From Taeniopygia guttata (lineage: Eukaryota; Chordata; Aves; Passeriformes; Estrildidae), in assembly GCF_048771995.1 (NCBI RefSeq), contig NC_133036.1:18197001-18261000 (forward strand): DNA of 64,000 bases. Reading direction: 5' to 3'. The notes below the pieces were generated by a model. That model did not search any database and was not told where the DNA came from. It was given only the letters and a program-made list of their open reading frames with translations. The position numbers and the translations under genes were made by a program. Positions 23,201-38,200 of this stretch are shown here, one piece after another. The stretch's first letter is position 1. Every line of letters starts with the position of its first letter.

Positions 23201-26200
23201 GGGACAGCTCTGCAGATCCTGCTTGCTGAGTTAACTCAGCTGGTCCACACTGAAGAATAAATAGAACCTAAAGACTACAATAACAATTTGCTGAATGTGG
23301 TTAGGATGCTGATGGTGCTGCCTTAGGTCAGGCTGGTTTGTGTGGCTGTTGACTGGCAGGGCCTTTGCAGAAGCTACCAGCAGTTTTTCCCTGTCAAGTT
23401 TATCTTCACCCATACAAATTACATAGGCTGAGAATTGTGGGGAGAATTTGGTGAGGAGAGTGACTCTGAAAAGATGATTTCAGGCAAAATTTGCCCTTGT
23501 TTCTCTTCTGTAATATGGAGTGTGGTGTAGCTGGTATTGGGTAGAACATGGTTTAATGGGAATGGATTAATGACAGTCATGGAACTGACGTGCAGGATTG
23601 GTAACACAAGTTAAAGCAAATGCATCATTTTAGTGGGGGAGGACAAAATTGCACTGTCAAATGTGAAGATCAAAAGAGAGATGGCAGCAAAACAAGAAGG
23701 AAATTTGTCTAAGGTGTAGGCCCACTTTTATGGTGTTTCTCCAGGTAAGTTTTAATCAAAACCTGTTTCTGAGAAAAAGATCTCCATGCTGGTCGCTGAG
23801 ATCACATTCACATCTGTTGTGGTTTGACACAGAAAAAGAATTTTCTCGGAAGGAAGAGGTTAATTTAGTCAGGGGTCAGGATTATCTGGAGGGTAGGAAC
23901 CTGATTAGAGTCCAAGTTGTGTTTCACTGTAGTTTGTTAGAGTTAGGTGGTGGGAGGAGGAATGTTTTAAAAGGTTTTAATTTTTCTTTCTTTTTTTTTT
24001 TTTCTTTTATAGTAATATAGTAGTAGTAGCTTAATAAAATTTTTTTCCCTTGTTATTAAGCTTAGGCCTGCTTTACTCTGTTCTTAATCACATTTCACAG
24101 CAGTCAATTAAAAAGTTGCATTTTCATAAGAGTGCTGGCATTGTGCCCGTGTCAAACCATGACAACATCCCTAAACAACCAGCTGTGAGGGCCAGGGGGC
24201 AACGCTGGCACATGCCATGTCCTCCCAGTGCCAGCAGCTGCCAGGGCAGGATGAGGACCTGGAGGCCCTGCTGGCTGGGGATGGCTGCTCCTGGGGAAAT
24301 GGCTCGTGGAGAGATTATGTGGGAGATGACACAGCATGGCACACCTGGAATTACTTTGTTCTTCAGATGGAAAGTGGCAGAATTATTGCCCTGAAGGGCT
24401 GAGCTACAGCACTGGAGATGGAGCTCCACCCTACAGCCTTTCACAATCCCTCAGTAGCTGTGATCACAGAAATAAGAGAAGTTAAATCTTCTCTTGTTGC
24501 TGGTTGAGAAGTGATAAGATATTTATAACAGGTTTGAGACAGCTAATGTAAATAAAAAGGAAGATGTAACTGTTTGATTTTGGTTGGATTTGGTCAGAGT
24601 TTTTTTTTTTTTTTTTTTTTTTTTGTTTGTTTTTTCCCCCTTAACATTGCAGTTTGCATGAGAAATCTGAGCTGCTGCACATGCTGGTGGTGAAGGAGCT
24701 GGTAAAATAACCTCTCTGCCTGTATTCTAGCCACTGGCTGGATGGCCTCTGCTGTGTTTGGTTGTTGAGCCTGATCTAAAGCTCACTGCAGTTAAGGGCA
24801 CACAGTCCCATCAGTGTGTATATGAATGAGATAACTCTACTCAGAGCCCATCCCCCTGTCTTAGAAACAGCCCGGGGTTAGTGGTGCCATCTGCTACTCC
24901 TGGGAATGTGTGGCATTCATGTGAAATGGCAGTCATCCCTGGACCAAAACTGAATTTTTTTGCATGCTAATTTCCTCACCTGTGGAAAGAAATAAACAAC
25001 ATGGTTTCATCTGGGTCCTAAATAGTCTAGTGGACTTAGTGAAATTGGTTCTCAAATATCTATTTGGGATGTGCCTATACTTCCTCAAGGATCTCTAATT
25101 AGATGTGTTATGGGTTCAAAACAGCCTGTGAAAATATAAAATTCCAGTGTACCCTACTTGTGCACCACTGGCAAAAGAAAACAGTTTGAAACAGCCCTGC
25201 TACAACTCACCTTAGTACAGTTCAGGAAAAACTGAACTGGTTTAAGCTGGAGCCAGTCTGAATACTATTAATCCTACATTGCTGAAAGACTTGCTGCCTT
25301 TGGAAAACTCAAAACTTCATGATAACAAAAAAGAAACATATATTTGTGGAAGTATATTTCAGAGCATGTTATAGTTGCAGTTTAGAGTGACACTTCTCAC
25401 AGCTGTGGCTGGAAACTCTGCACGGACTGATTTTGGTAAGGATGTATGGCCAGTCAGCAGGCTCAGCTGGTGAAGAGGCTGTGCTAGCTGCAGCATCGCT
25501 GCTGAGCATTCAGGGGGACTTGTATTGATCAGAAACTCACTGGAGGGCTGTTCATGAAGCTGAATTTATTCATTGTCTTCGCAAGAATACCTATTAAGGC
25601 CTTTATTTATCATTTGGGGTAATGTTTGTATGACTCAGCCTTGCAGGCCCACAGGCATGTGAGGAGAGCTGTGCTCAGAGGGCTCCTGCAGCACAGGCTG
25701 TGACACATCCCCTAGAGTTTGTGTCTGCTCACACACAAATGCTGTTTAAAACCCAAATGATTCCTACATAGAGAGGAAAGCAGGAGTCTTTCTCTGGTAC
25801 CAGAGCAAGCCTGGTAATACTGGAACCCTTCCTCACCTCCTCCTGCTCCCTTGGCCAGAGGAGCTGGGGAGTGTCTCTGCTCAGGCTTGAATCCAGCCAA
25901 GGTTTGCCATCACCACCATTTCAGCAGTGTTTCATGCTGAGACAGGGCTGCTGCCCTGCAGCCACAGCTGCTGCCAGCTCAGGAGATGGCCCTGCCTGCC
26001 TCTTCCATGCCATTCACCTTCTTACATCACACCTGGCAATGTGGCTTTTTAAATAACAAGTTATGCAGCTGTTAATACTGCCAGACACAGAAGCTGGGGC
26101 ATGTAACGCTTCAATGGCTGTCACAACCAAATATTATTTATTTGTGCCTTTCCATGAAGGGAAACATAATAAATGAGAGGATTTTGGGAGACAGGGATAA

Positions 26201-29200
26201 GACAACAGAAGTGGAGTTGTTGTGGTCTGGGTGGGTACAGCATGTCCTCTTACAACAAACTCCTTTTTATGAATAGACCAAAACATCCAACTGGTCACTG
26301 GGAAAGTCAGGTGCACAAAACTTTGTGTGCTGAGTTTGATGTACTCAGCTGCAGAAGGATTAAATCAAAAGAGAGCAGCAGTGGTTTTTATCCCAGGGAG
26401 GAACAGTGCAGGCCCCTTTAAGCTCCCCAGGTGGGAAGCTGGAGATGTTTGTCAGAGCTCCCCAAGGCTGCAGCCTTTATGTGGTGGCTCAGCAAAGTGC
26501 AGCAGGGCACAATCCCAGCTTGGTTTTACCAGAAAAAAAGACCCAAGTCCCCCCCAACCTACCTGATAGCTTTTGCCTAATACAACCCTTTGTCATAATA
26601 GTGGGACTATTTATTTTTTTGAGAGAAGAGCTAACATCTCTACACAGGAAGGATGGGAGCACTGCTTCCCCTCAGGTGACAGGTTGTGCTTTTTTGATAT
26701 TGTTTGTGCATTACAAGCCTGGACACCAAGTAAGTGCTGCCCAAGCAGAATTTCCTGCCTTGGGAGGTGAGACTGTCCACATGCTGGGGAGTGATCAATC
26801 AGCTGGTGTGCTGTTTGTTACAGCAGCTGCACAGCTTGGTGTTTGCAGGGACCAGGCAAGTTCTCTGAATGTGGCAGAGGGAGCTAGAAACAATTTAAAT
26901 TGATTAAAATAAATTAAATTAAATGTTAGTGGTACTTGATTTTAAGTAGTTTTATTTTCTCCCCTAGAAAGCACAATTCCTTTGGTTTTGTGGAACTGTC
27001 ACATTGCTGGGCTCCTTCACAGTGATGTCCCAGGGATGGGACTTGTGAGAGTTTGTGGGGTTCTACGCTCTCAGCTCCCTTGTGCCTGCTTGCAGACACT
27101 GTTCCTGCCAGCAGGCAGCAGGGAAGCTGCAGTGCCTGCTGCAGTGTCCTGGAGAGGCAGGAGCTCTGCAGGGCAGCTCCTGCCCCCATCAGAGAGCAAA
27201 CCTCAGTGGAGCTGGGATTTGGTTAGCCAAGCCAATGCTGCTGTTGCCTCCATCTGTTCTGTGATGCCAGTGTGAGTTTTTGTGCAAAGCAGGACAGCAG
27301 TCAGAGGAGAGATTCCATCAACTAAAGAAACACAGACTTCATGAACCAGCAGAGGGCAATGGCTGAAGTTTGAGAAGCATCAGAAATGTACCTTGTGAGC
27401 AGGCATGCCTGGAGCACTGTGGCACTGAGCTGAGGCAGGCACGAGAGGACAGCCTTTGGGACAGGGGACAGGCTGCCTCTGGTGTGCCTGTTCTGATTTG
27501 GCCTTGCTCAGCAGCCAGCTCAGCTTTTACAAGCTCGTTTTCCATCTCACATGAGAAGGAATACTCTGGTTTGGTGGGGGCTCTTTCCTTACTCTTTCTC
27601 CAGTTTTCTGTACTGGTGCTTGTTTTTCTTAACTAAACCACCAGCATGTGGTATGGCCTCTCTACTCACAATGAGAAAGCTGGTCAGAACATGCTGGTGC
27701 TTCTCTAGTAGTCTATGAGTACAGGCTGGCAGCTTAATTTATTGTATAGAATACATGAAAAAGTGTACACTCAAATAAAAAACATAACCTCCTCTCACTT
27801 GTCCCTTCCTCACTTAGCCACACTCCATTAGTATTATTTTCAAAGATAAATTCTTCCCTGAGTTAGCATTCCCCCTTCTCTGTGTTTACAGCACTTGGTG
27901 ATTCTGTACAGCAGGTCAAGCAGCTTTGCTTTATTTTGGTAAGCAGCTCCAGCCTGGCCTCCCTGATGGGTAAAGCTCTTCAACACAAGGCACTGACCAT
28001 TCATGACTTGCACACAGGAAGATCACTTGGACACAGCATCACTCTTTTCTGTCATGGACTTCGAGGCAGTGAGGGAAGTGAAAGGATCTGTCACTCTTCC
28101 TTAGAAAACAGCACTGGGAGGTCTGTGTAGGGACAATTTGGTATTTCTAACAGAGAACAGAAAGATTGATTTTGCTGAAGCGTTTTTATTGACAAATGTT
28201 GTCTCTTCCAAGTCAGATGGCTTTCTCACATCAAATACACAACATAAATGTGCTTTCAAATGAGTTTATAGAGATAGGGTACTTACCCAGCTAACCCACC
28301 AAAAATCTCAGTGACATAGGAATAATCCCCTCCTGATTTGGGGATGGTGACTCCCAGTTCAGCGTAGCACAGCGAGCCCAGGGCGGCCACACCGCCACCA
28401 AGCACCCAAATAATGAGAGCCAGTCCCACCGAGCCGGCGTGCTCCAAAACTCCTTTTGGGGAAATAAAGATCCCAGAGCCAATGATGTTACCTGGAAAGG
28501 ACAACACGTTAGCAGTCAGGTAAAAGAAAGAAAATAGTTGGCTTTTATTTATTCAAAACAAGGTAAACAAGCTCATAGCCCCCACTCAAACAAAAAACTC
28601 AGCAGTGCCACACCTGTGCCCCTCTTTCAGATTTTCCATGACTGCACTGTTTCTGATTATGCCCTGGCAGAAGTGTTGCCATTTATCAGCAATCAAAGAT
28701 GGTAAAAGTGTGCTCAGCTCTGCTGTTCTCAGCTGAGGATCCATGAGTTTTCTGGCATGAACTTCCTCAGCCTGCAGAAGTGTCTGCTCTCACCTGCCAT
28801 GCCTAAGCATATTATTGAAAGGAGTTAGAAGTGACTTTGTAATAAAGATTTTTCATCCACTCCTAAGAGGAATTTGTACAAGTTAAGGCAAATTTTCAGG
28901 GAGTTTGGGAGGTCAAAAAATAAAAAAGTAGCATTATCTATAATGATAGGCCCAAAAGGTGTGCTTGCCACCAAGGATGGATTTAAGATTGTGCTTGAAA
29001 AAGTAATCTCAAAGTCTGAAGTATTAAAAACCCATAAGCATTTTGTACTTGCAACACCTGTGTTGTTTAGTGATCAGCCATAAAATTTAAAGTTATAATG
29101 TGGCATGGCTAAAATATTGGACAGAATGAGACAATTGATGTGAGTTGAAGCAGTGCTGGGTATAGAAAAGGAGTGCTGGAAACCACCAGGTGCTCTTTTT

Positions 29201-32200
29201 TCATGTGGGGCCAGCATGTGTTACATGATGGGTGAGCAGCTGGGTCAGGGCTGGGCACAAAGGGTGACAGTGGCTGGGTGACATCAGATGGGGCCTGTCA
29301 CCACTGGGGTTCTGCAGGGCTCCATCCTCAGCCCTGTGCTCATCATCTTCACTCATGATCTGGACCCAGGACCCAAAGGAAGCTCAGGGAGCTGCTGATG
29401 GCACTGAATGAGGAGGAGCTGCTGCCTCCTGTGAGGGCAGAGGCCCTGCAGAGGTGCCGGGCACATGGAGGAAGGGCAGTCCCAGCCAAGGGAGCTGAGC
29501 TCAGGCAGGGCCGGGCTCTGCCCTGGGCCGGGCAGCCCTGGCTGGGGGTGCTCTGGGCAGGGAGAGGCTGAGGGCAGCTGCAGGAAGGGCCCTGGGGCTC
29601 TGCTCCGTGGGCAGCTGGAGCTGGGCCAGCAGTGCCCTGGCAGCCAGGAGGGACATCCCTGTCCTGGGGCACTGCCAGGCCAGGAGGGACATCCCTGTCC
29701 TGGGCACTGCCAGGCCAGGAGGGACATCCCTGTCCTGGGCACTGCCAGGCCAGGAGGGACATCCCTGTCCTGGGGCACTGCCAGGCCAGGAGGGACATCC
29801 CTGTCCTGGGCACTGCCAGGCCAGGAGGGACATCCCTGTCCTGGGCACTGCCAGGCCAGGAGGGACATCCCTGTCCTGGGCACTGCCAGGCCAGGAGGGA
29901 CATCCCTGTCCTGGGCACTGCCAGGCCAGGAGGGACATCCCTGTCCCGGGGCACTGCCAGGCCAGGAGGGACATCCCTGTCCTGGGCACTGCCAGGCCAG
30001 GAGGGACATCCCTGTCCTGGGGCACTGCCAGGCCAGGAGGGACATCCCTGTCCTGGGCACTGCCAGGCCAGGAGGGACATCCCTGTCCTGGGGCACTGCC
30101 AGGCCAGGAGGGACATCCCTGTCCTGGGCACTGCCAGGCCAGGAGGGACATCCCTGTCCTGGGCACTGCCAGGCCAGGAGGGACATCCCTGTCCTGGGGC
30201 ACTGCCAGGCCAGGAGGGACATCCCTGTCCTGGGGCACTGCCGGGCCAGGAGGGCACTGCTCTGCTCTGCTCTGCTCTGGGCTGGGGGTCTCACCCTCAG
30301 TGCCGGGGCAGTTTGGGGCACCACAGCACCAGAAGGACAGGAAGGCACTGGGGAGTGCCCAAAGGAGGCCTGAGGATGGGAAGGGTCTGCAGGGGAAGCC
30401 TTATGACTCCTTGATATTGCTGTGTGCTGCAGTTTTAACAGCTGTACTCGTGTATATGGAGAAAGACCTTAAGTGATAAAAGCCCCTTAAAAATGATCTG
30501 CTACCTGCCAGCATACCTACCTGTGTACCTGCATTTTCACAGATCAACGTGCCTGAAAACACTGCACTGCTGGGAGGAGCTGGTGGGATTGTGGGGAGCA
30601 TGCTGAAGTTCAGACATACTGTTTTTTACCAAGATAGAGCTGTAGGTTTCCATTGCCTCTTTGGGATGGAATCACATTCCTTTCTGGCCATCCAGTACTG
30701 AACAAATGCCCAAAGACAGAATAACCCCTAAATGGTTCTGCTGGCTCCTTCCATGCCATCTCCTCCTGCTCACTACCCTTGCTCACTTTAGCTCAGGTTT
30801 GCTGCTATTTTTGGCAGCAAAGAGCAGAGGCAAATGCCCACCCTTCAGCAGGATCTCAGTTTCCACCCCTGTCCCTTGGGTCACCTTTCCCTGTTGTCTG
30901 TGCACGAAGAAATCCAAACACAGCCTGGCATCCCTCACACTGGTAGTGGACAAGAAACGTTGCAGCATCTCTGCAGAGCTGTGCTCGGGGTGCTGGCAGG
31001 TGCTTCCCTGAGCCTTTGTGCTGGCCAGGGGCTGAGCTGGGCTTTCTGCACCCACTCAGCTGCCCTGGGGGATGGACAGAGCTGCAGCAGGGTGGGAAGG
31101 TGGGGATGGAGAGACAAACAGCAGCAGGTGTCCATGGCTTAGAATGATGGAGCCTTGTTATGGTAAGTCTGCCAAAGCAGTCTTCCTCATCTGCAACTCT
31201 GTCTGAGCTGGAAACAACCAGAATTTTTTTTTTTGTTTAAGGAGAACATTTTCTGGGTGCAACTATCTCAAGGAGCAGGACAAAGACCAGACAGATTTCT
31301 GGATAGTTCTTTACTACAAACATTCTACTAATTTTTTTTTTTTTTTTTTTGTAAATTAAGTAGTGAATCATATTTTAAAAAATGTCATATCCTTCATGAA
31401 TGAATAAAGAATAAGGCAAAATTATCTTCCAAAGCCATGATGTATTTCATATTACTTTGCACTCACAATATGTGCAAAAGCCGTATCAGTAGGAGTGGAA
31501 CTGCTACACCCCTTCTGATAACAAAATGTTCTTATGAAAATCTGCCATGAATGTGGTAAATGTGCCCAAAAAGTACCTTCACTTCACTTGGTGTAGGACA
31601 TGTTTAAAAATAGGTATGGTGGAGATACTGAAATGCTCCAGAAATTAAGATGTCAGAAACTGCCTGATGAGAAGCAGTTTTAAGGAGTCTTGGTCAGCAG
31701 GAACTGGAGGGAATTTGGTGAGCAGCTGTAGGTGTGAGAAAATGCAATATGCACTCTTTCCCATACATAACATGATATTTTGTCATCTCTTGTTTCTTGG
31801 TGTTTGTTGCCTTTTTTCCTGCTTGTCACATAATATGGAATCGTTGGTATAAAAATACCATGACAACCTCAGCTTTTGTTTAAAAATCATGTTACCAACC
31901 CCTATGAATCAGAAGGCAAACAAAATATCCTGAAATATATATATCACTTCTGAAATCTTATTCAGCATCTTTTTTTTTTTTTTTTTTTTGGGACAATGTT
32001 GAGAGCAGTTTCCATATCCTAGAAAAATAGGAAACGGGGGAGGGAAATACAAAAGAAATGAAAAAAAGGAAAAAATGTCTGTGTCTTTTTATCTCTCAAG
32101 TCAAGTAACACATCCAGCAGTGCTGGTAGTAAAATTAGCAGAATGTTTGCATGGAAGAACCATCCAGAAGGCTGTGTGGTCCATGTCCTGCTCCTTCAGA

Positions 32201-35200
32201 TAGTTGCAGCCAGAAAGTATTCTCCTCAAAGAGAGGAAGTTGTGGCTGTTTCCAGCTCAGAGTTGCAGTGAGGAGCCCAGCCTGTCCTCAGTGAGCTGCA
32301 TGCTCAGCCCAAGAGGCCAAACCTGTGGGTCAGGTGAGCCCAAAGCAGCTGCTGGAACGTGGCTGTGAGGTGGGTCCAGCCTCTCCTGTCAGCCATGCTC
32401 CATCTCTGATTCAGTGCAAGTGGGTCCCAAACCTGGTTTTCTGTGAAGAGAATGCCAACCCTCCATCCTTTCAAATCTCCAGTTGTTTATCTAATTATGT
32501 TTAGGATTTTTTGTGACCTGGCCCTGGAATGGCTTTCCTAGACCAGTCACACACATGCAGCATGTAGTTTTGCTCTGAGGTCAGCAGCTCATGCAGAGCT
32601 AAACCATTTGGGAACTGTGGTAATGATGTGAAAATTAGGACATTTGGCTTATTGAAAAATCCAGTGTTTTCATTTTGCCTTTGGCTTTTGAAGTATGAAA
32701 GGGAATGTGGGTATGGGGGTTTTGATGTCTTTTAATATAACTATGAAACTAATTTCTTAAACAAAAGCTGAATTCTCAACAAAACACTTCAAGAACTGTA
32801 CTTTGAAGGAAAACAGTACCCCTTTGCTTGTGAGAAAATAAAGGAGCTTGGTAATACTTCGCATATTCACTTAGTATGCAAAATCCTTAGGGCATCTTTT
32901 ATTTATCTGCAGCACACAATACACAGACTATAAAAACAGTGGATCTCGCAGCCTGTTGAAAGTATCCATCAGTTCTGTAGGAATGGATTTATTATATGTA
33001 GAGACCATATTTGGTCTTGCTTGGATAAAACCAAGCAATTTCCTGTATAGCTAGCAAAGAAAAATATCACTCACGCCCTTGTATTGCATGCACGTTTCTT
33101 TAAAGATCATCTGAAATTCTGAATGGATCAGTAATTTGTCTAAGCAGCTCTTTCCCTTACAAAGTGATGCTTTAACAACAAAGAAATTCTGTGCCTTTTT
33201 ATTCCTTTCTGGCCACAGTCAGGTAAATCAGTTTGTGACTAGTTGTTCAGTGAAGGATTACAGCAGGCTAAAGAAGTGTGAGTGTGCATCCTGCCAGCCC
33301 CCTGCTTTCATGCAGGGCTGCTGCTGTCCTCAGGAGATGGCACTCCACACCAGGGCAGCTCTGAGGTGGGGAGTGTGACACCCAAGGGCAGGCAGGGCAA
33401 TGCCTGTGCTAACTGGGTGTCCTGCTGCCCTCAGTGATGCTGTGGAGGTGTGTGCCAAGCACATTTCTCTCCCTCTCAGGATTTTTTATAGAAGTGCACA
33501 GAGAGAAATGAAAGAGAAAACCATTTCTATTTCTGCTCCTTGTTTTTCCTATGTGGAATGTGTTTGGAGAATTGTTTACCTGGAGTGAGTGCTTGATTGG
33601 ATTCTGGTGAGGATTGTTTGAGCTGATGGCCAATCCAACCCACCTGGGGCTGGACTCTCAGAGAGGGTCAGGAGTTGTGTTAGAGTCAGAGAAAGTAGTA
33701 TGTAGTTTTAGTATCCTCCTTTTATAGAGTATATTAATGTATTTTAGCATAGTTATAATAAAGAAATAATTCAGCCTTCTGAATTGAGTCAGACATCATC
33801 ATTTCTTCCCATTGGGTTCGCCAGCATTTACAATTGAGGTGCATCCCATGCTTATGGAATCACAAGAGGAACCAATAAGAAAGCTCAACTGCAGCAGTGA
33901 GCATCCTCAAAGATGATATCCCCAACTGCAGAGTGGGTGTTTTATTGCTGCAGTTGGGACAGAGGTCTGAGTATGTGTCTGGGTATATTTACTATGAAGG
34001 GCAAGTCTGGCACCCGTTACTTGGTGTCAATGTGTCAAGATGTAGAAAATGGGATTTTTTTTTTTTCTCTTAAAGTAATGTTTGAGACAGCCTGATTTTG
34101 GGTACAGCTCTCTGATATATTGGTATATTGTATCCTCAACAGCAGATACAGACAGTTTTCACTGAGAATAGAATAATAATCAAAAAGTTCTCCCATCCTC
34201 TCAGGACTCCCACATCTAGGTAGACACTGACCAGGCCAACAGGATGACAGTCTGTGTCACTGCTTAAAAAAGTTCTCTTATAAACAAATGCTGAAGCTTG
34301 GCATCCTTCCTAGGAATTATAAATAAATATATATTTTCACAGTAGAAAATATTGTAAAGAATTGAGAATCCTGTTTGGCAACAGCAACAAAGAAATTTAA
34401 TCAAAAGGAATTGTGCTTCGCAAACTTTAAATCCAAATTAAATATGAGGTGGATTATGTCAATAATGGTGATAATATAACCCACCATGGATATTTATTTA
34501 AGTATGTATGTAGCAGAAATCTGCTAAATGAAGCAGCATCTGGTGCTGCTAATTGCCATTAATTGGCTGCCAGGAGTTAAACACTCCCCTAAACACTGAG
34601 GATGTCAGTGACTGGTTTTGGTTTGTGAACTGGGGGCATGACACAGCTACAAAGCCAGTCAAGAAGTTAAAGCTCATCATTTTGGTGCAAACTGGAAATG
34701 TTGTGGCAGCACAGAGAGTCCCAATGACTCTGTTTATTCACAGTAAATCCACCTGCTGCTCTCTGCCCACACCAGTGCAGCCTCCAATGCAAGGACTGCA
34801 AGTGTCCCCTCCTCCCCTGCTGAAACACAAAGACTAAATGAAATCCTGAAGCAAGACAATAGGTCTAAAAAATTGCTAGGCTGTAGGGACTCAATGGAAT
34901 TAAAACTATCAAACACTTCAAGTGTGCTTTCTTAACCTCTAGTCAAACGTGAATTTAGGCTATGTGGCAGTTAAGGTATTTGATGCAATTTCCTGGAGTT
35001 TTTTTGCTTTTAAATAGCATTCAGAAAACTCTTAATGAAAAACAGATAAAGAATAAAATGATCTATAAAGCCTGGCATTAAAATAATAGCCATTTAACTT
35101 CATATGCATGTAAAAGAATGGAACTTCTGTATTAGTGGAAAATGAATTATGGCTGCTCTGCTAATGCTTGCAAAAAAAAACCCTCAAAAATGGCTGTAAA

Positions 35201-38200
35201 AATAACAGTGATAATTTAATGTCTAAAGGGGTTAGTATTTAACAAAATTAAACAAACTTAAAACCTGACTTCAAATATTTATGTTAAAATTCCTAGCAAG
35301 TAAGAACATGACTGGCCATTATAAACTGCTGTTCTGGCATTCCAACTGGATTTTACTGTGTTAAGAATTTATAATCTGATTATACTACACACAACTTTAA
35401 AGATTTTAAAAATCAGTCTGCTTCAAATACTGACAGAAGAGTATTCCTTAACTTCTGATAGATGTATAAAGAACATAATTTACCTTCTGAGCACTAATAT
35501 GCATGTGTAGTCCATGAGGGCCTGAAGAACCAAAATTTTCTAACAATGAAAGTGTGACAGAAGAGAAAACTGAGTTAAGGAGAGTAAATATTTCAGGCAT
35601 AACTTCACTAATGATACCTGATGCAGCCTTACAAGGCGTGCAACAGTCTGTTCCAGTGATTAGGGTTAGATTTTGCTGCTGCATGAGGTACTGTGGAGAG
35701 GTGTAAATAATTTAAATTTCTATATATTAAAATCAGTCTCTGCTCAGCAAGGCACAGCTGTGCCCTGTCCAGCTGCATGAAGGACAGGGAAATAGCAGAC
35801 TTGCCCATCTGGTGGGAAATGGGCTGGAAATATCTGTTATCTGGAGAACCTGAAGAGCTGTGGCAAGGATGGAATATCATTCTTATCCCGAATTTTAGTG
35901 AAGGTTACTATGGGTGCCAAATTTTTGCTGTTCTCCCTAATAATCAACCAGTCTGCAGGATGATGGCATGTATCCTTCCCCAGAAAGAGAACAACCTCAG
36001 CCTTCTCATCTGTAATTTTAAGAAAATATAAGACTTATTAAATTGCAAAGACCACTAATAAACAGAACTAGCAACTGGATACATCTTGTGCATGCCAGCT
36101 GCATTGTTGTGATTTTGGGAGTGTGTTAGGCAGCTGTGTTGCTAACAAAATTAGATGAAATTAGATTAAAAATTTCAATCTAGAGAACAGCAATCAAGGC
36201 AAATTTGTGCTAACCTCAGTCTTCACAAGGCCTTTAATATATCTGGAGCAATTTGAATAGTTCTTTAAAAGTAGTAAGCCGCACATTTGGCTCTGGCTAA
36301 AGGTATATAAACTGCTTAATGATGATGGTTTGTTTGGATTCCCTTTCCACTGGTAGTGGAAGTCAGCCTTAAAGGAATGCAGTACTCTAATCCTGCAAGA
36401 TGCATTTATGGCACTGCAGTGCTTTGCTATTTACCTGAAACCTGCTGCTTGCCACAGGAGACTGACCATGCTCAGGCCATTAGTAATCCAACCTCTGCCA
36501 AAGCACCCAACACCTTAAACCCACAAAAACATGGTGGTTTAACATTTCTACCTTTTTGTAAAATTAGTGATAATTTGTCGATTGCTTTTCTTCAACAGGA
36601 GCAGGTTAACCAAGAGAAACTTCATCAAGAAAACTTTTCAGCCTCTGTTTTGGTAACATGGTATTCACAAAATACAACAGCATTCAAAGGAGGTTCCTTT
36701 GGCACACATTGACTACTTGTAGGAAGGGCATATCTGTACCACAAAGACCTCACTAAAGGAGATACAATGTGGGGATATTCTCATTATAGTACTTGAGTCA
36801 AATGCAGATGTTCCAAAAAAAAAAAAAACAGCACTGGAGGCTCTGATCCAGTTCTCTGGCTTGCAAGCATCATGCTCTCCTGAGTATGTATGAGCATACA
36901 TTAGGTATGATAGAAGAATTTACAAATCCTTTTGTCCTTTGGTCCAAAATTGCAGGGCCTACAACTGAGAAGGAAACCTGGTTGTCCCTATGTGTCAGTG
37001 CCAGTCCTGACCTGCTGGAGACCAAACATTCAGTGATGTGTGCAGAGCCCAGATCTGCACTAAGGCAGATAAATGGTCAGGAGGTGCTGGGGATCAGGCC
37101 TGTTGGAGCACATGAAATAACAGAGATCACAGATGTCTGCTACTACATGGTTTTATTCAGTTTTATTTGAGTAACACTGTTACAGTGTGTTTATTTCAAA
37201 GAAGAAGTTAAAGCCTGTATGATAGGATTTTTTGTTGTTCTAAACTGAAACTCCTTTTATTCTGCTAATCCTTTCACAGGCTGCAGGCTCTGTCTCCTCT
37301 TTTCAGGCACACAGTCCACTGCTTTATTTCCTGCTCCTCTGTTCTGACTCTTGTACTTGGTCTGATTTCTCTACTTCCTTAACTTCTGACTTGCTCTCCT
37401 CTTCTCTTGCCAGCGTTGGGGTATGTGGGCTGCATTTCATTACCACGAGGAGGAAACCTCAGCCTCCCTTGCCCTTCTCTGTATGCTGCAATGATAAGGC
37501 AGAAACATCAGGAAAAGCCTTCTGGGCACTGGGTGACTTTTTCAGTGGGATATTCCCACTGTGAGCTCCCACGTGCTGCTGCACCCAAAGCAGCCTGTGC
37601 AGCTGTGCCAGGAGGGGATTACAACCTGCTACTTTTGCTGAGCTCCATATTGCACCTTCCTCTTGTGCCTTATTCCTTGACACCAGGGACCTTGAGCAGG
37701 ATTTATTGCAGGGCAATGCTGCCAGGTAAGGATGAGGGAAGCCCACAGACAGCTGCAGAGCAGTCCTTTTTGGTGGTTCCCACTGCGTTCCCACTGGCAG
37801 TGGTACCTGGGTCTATGGGGAGCAGAGGCTCCACGTTCCCCCCTGACTGTGGGACTTCAGCACACAAAAGAGCTACTGTGACCCTTGAAGCAAAGGAGAG
37901 AGGCTTCAACCCTCCTACTAATTTCCACAGAGAAACTGAATGCCAAACCTACCTTGGTATTGTGAGAGGGATATGGAGGATGCCTGTTATAATGCCTGGA
38001 TTGCTCTGGTAAAAAAGTGCAGCACTGCACACTGACTGCTCTCTATAAACACTGCAGATTTGTGTTGTTTTGGCCCTTGTCACCTGTCCAACATCTGGCT
38101 TCTGTGCTCTCTGGAGCTCAATATCCTGACTTACAATTTTACCTGCAAATGGCAGAAATGTGTGTTTAATCCCCGATGTAGAAATGGGCAGTGTGTAAAG

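Larger units (their letters stand above)
21496..28286 (-). other. SLC7A10: SLC7A10 intron 2
   Basis: A 6.8-kb GT-AG intron. It holds two LTR-like elements (about 21810-22080 and 23815-24164), a homopolymer T tract at 24600-24624 and otherwise unremarkable sequence. No additional exon was recognised. Confidence 0.9.

Noticed and set aside
28874..29083. 69-codon + strand frame in intron 1
   Set aside because: No family similarity, splice context or conserved pattern was recognised. It is within chance expectation for AT-rich DNA.
29349..30476. Overlapping open frames of 245-331 codons on both strands
   Set aside because: They consist almost entirely of the 35/36-bp minisatellite translated in shifting frames, are open on both strands, and have no splice or domain support.
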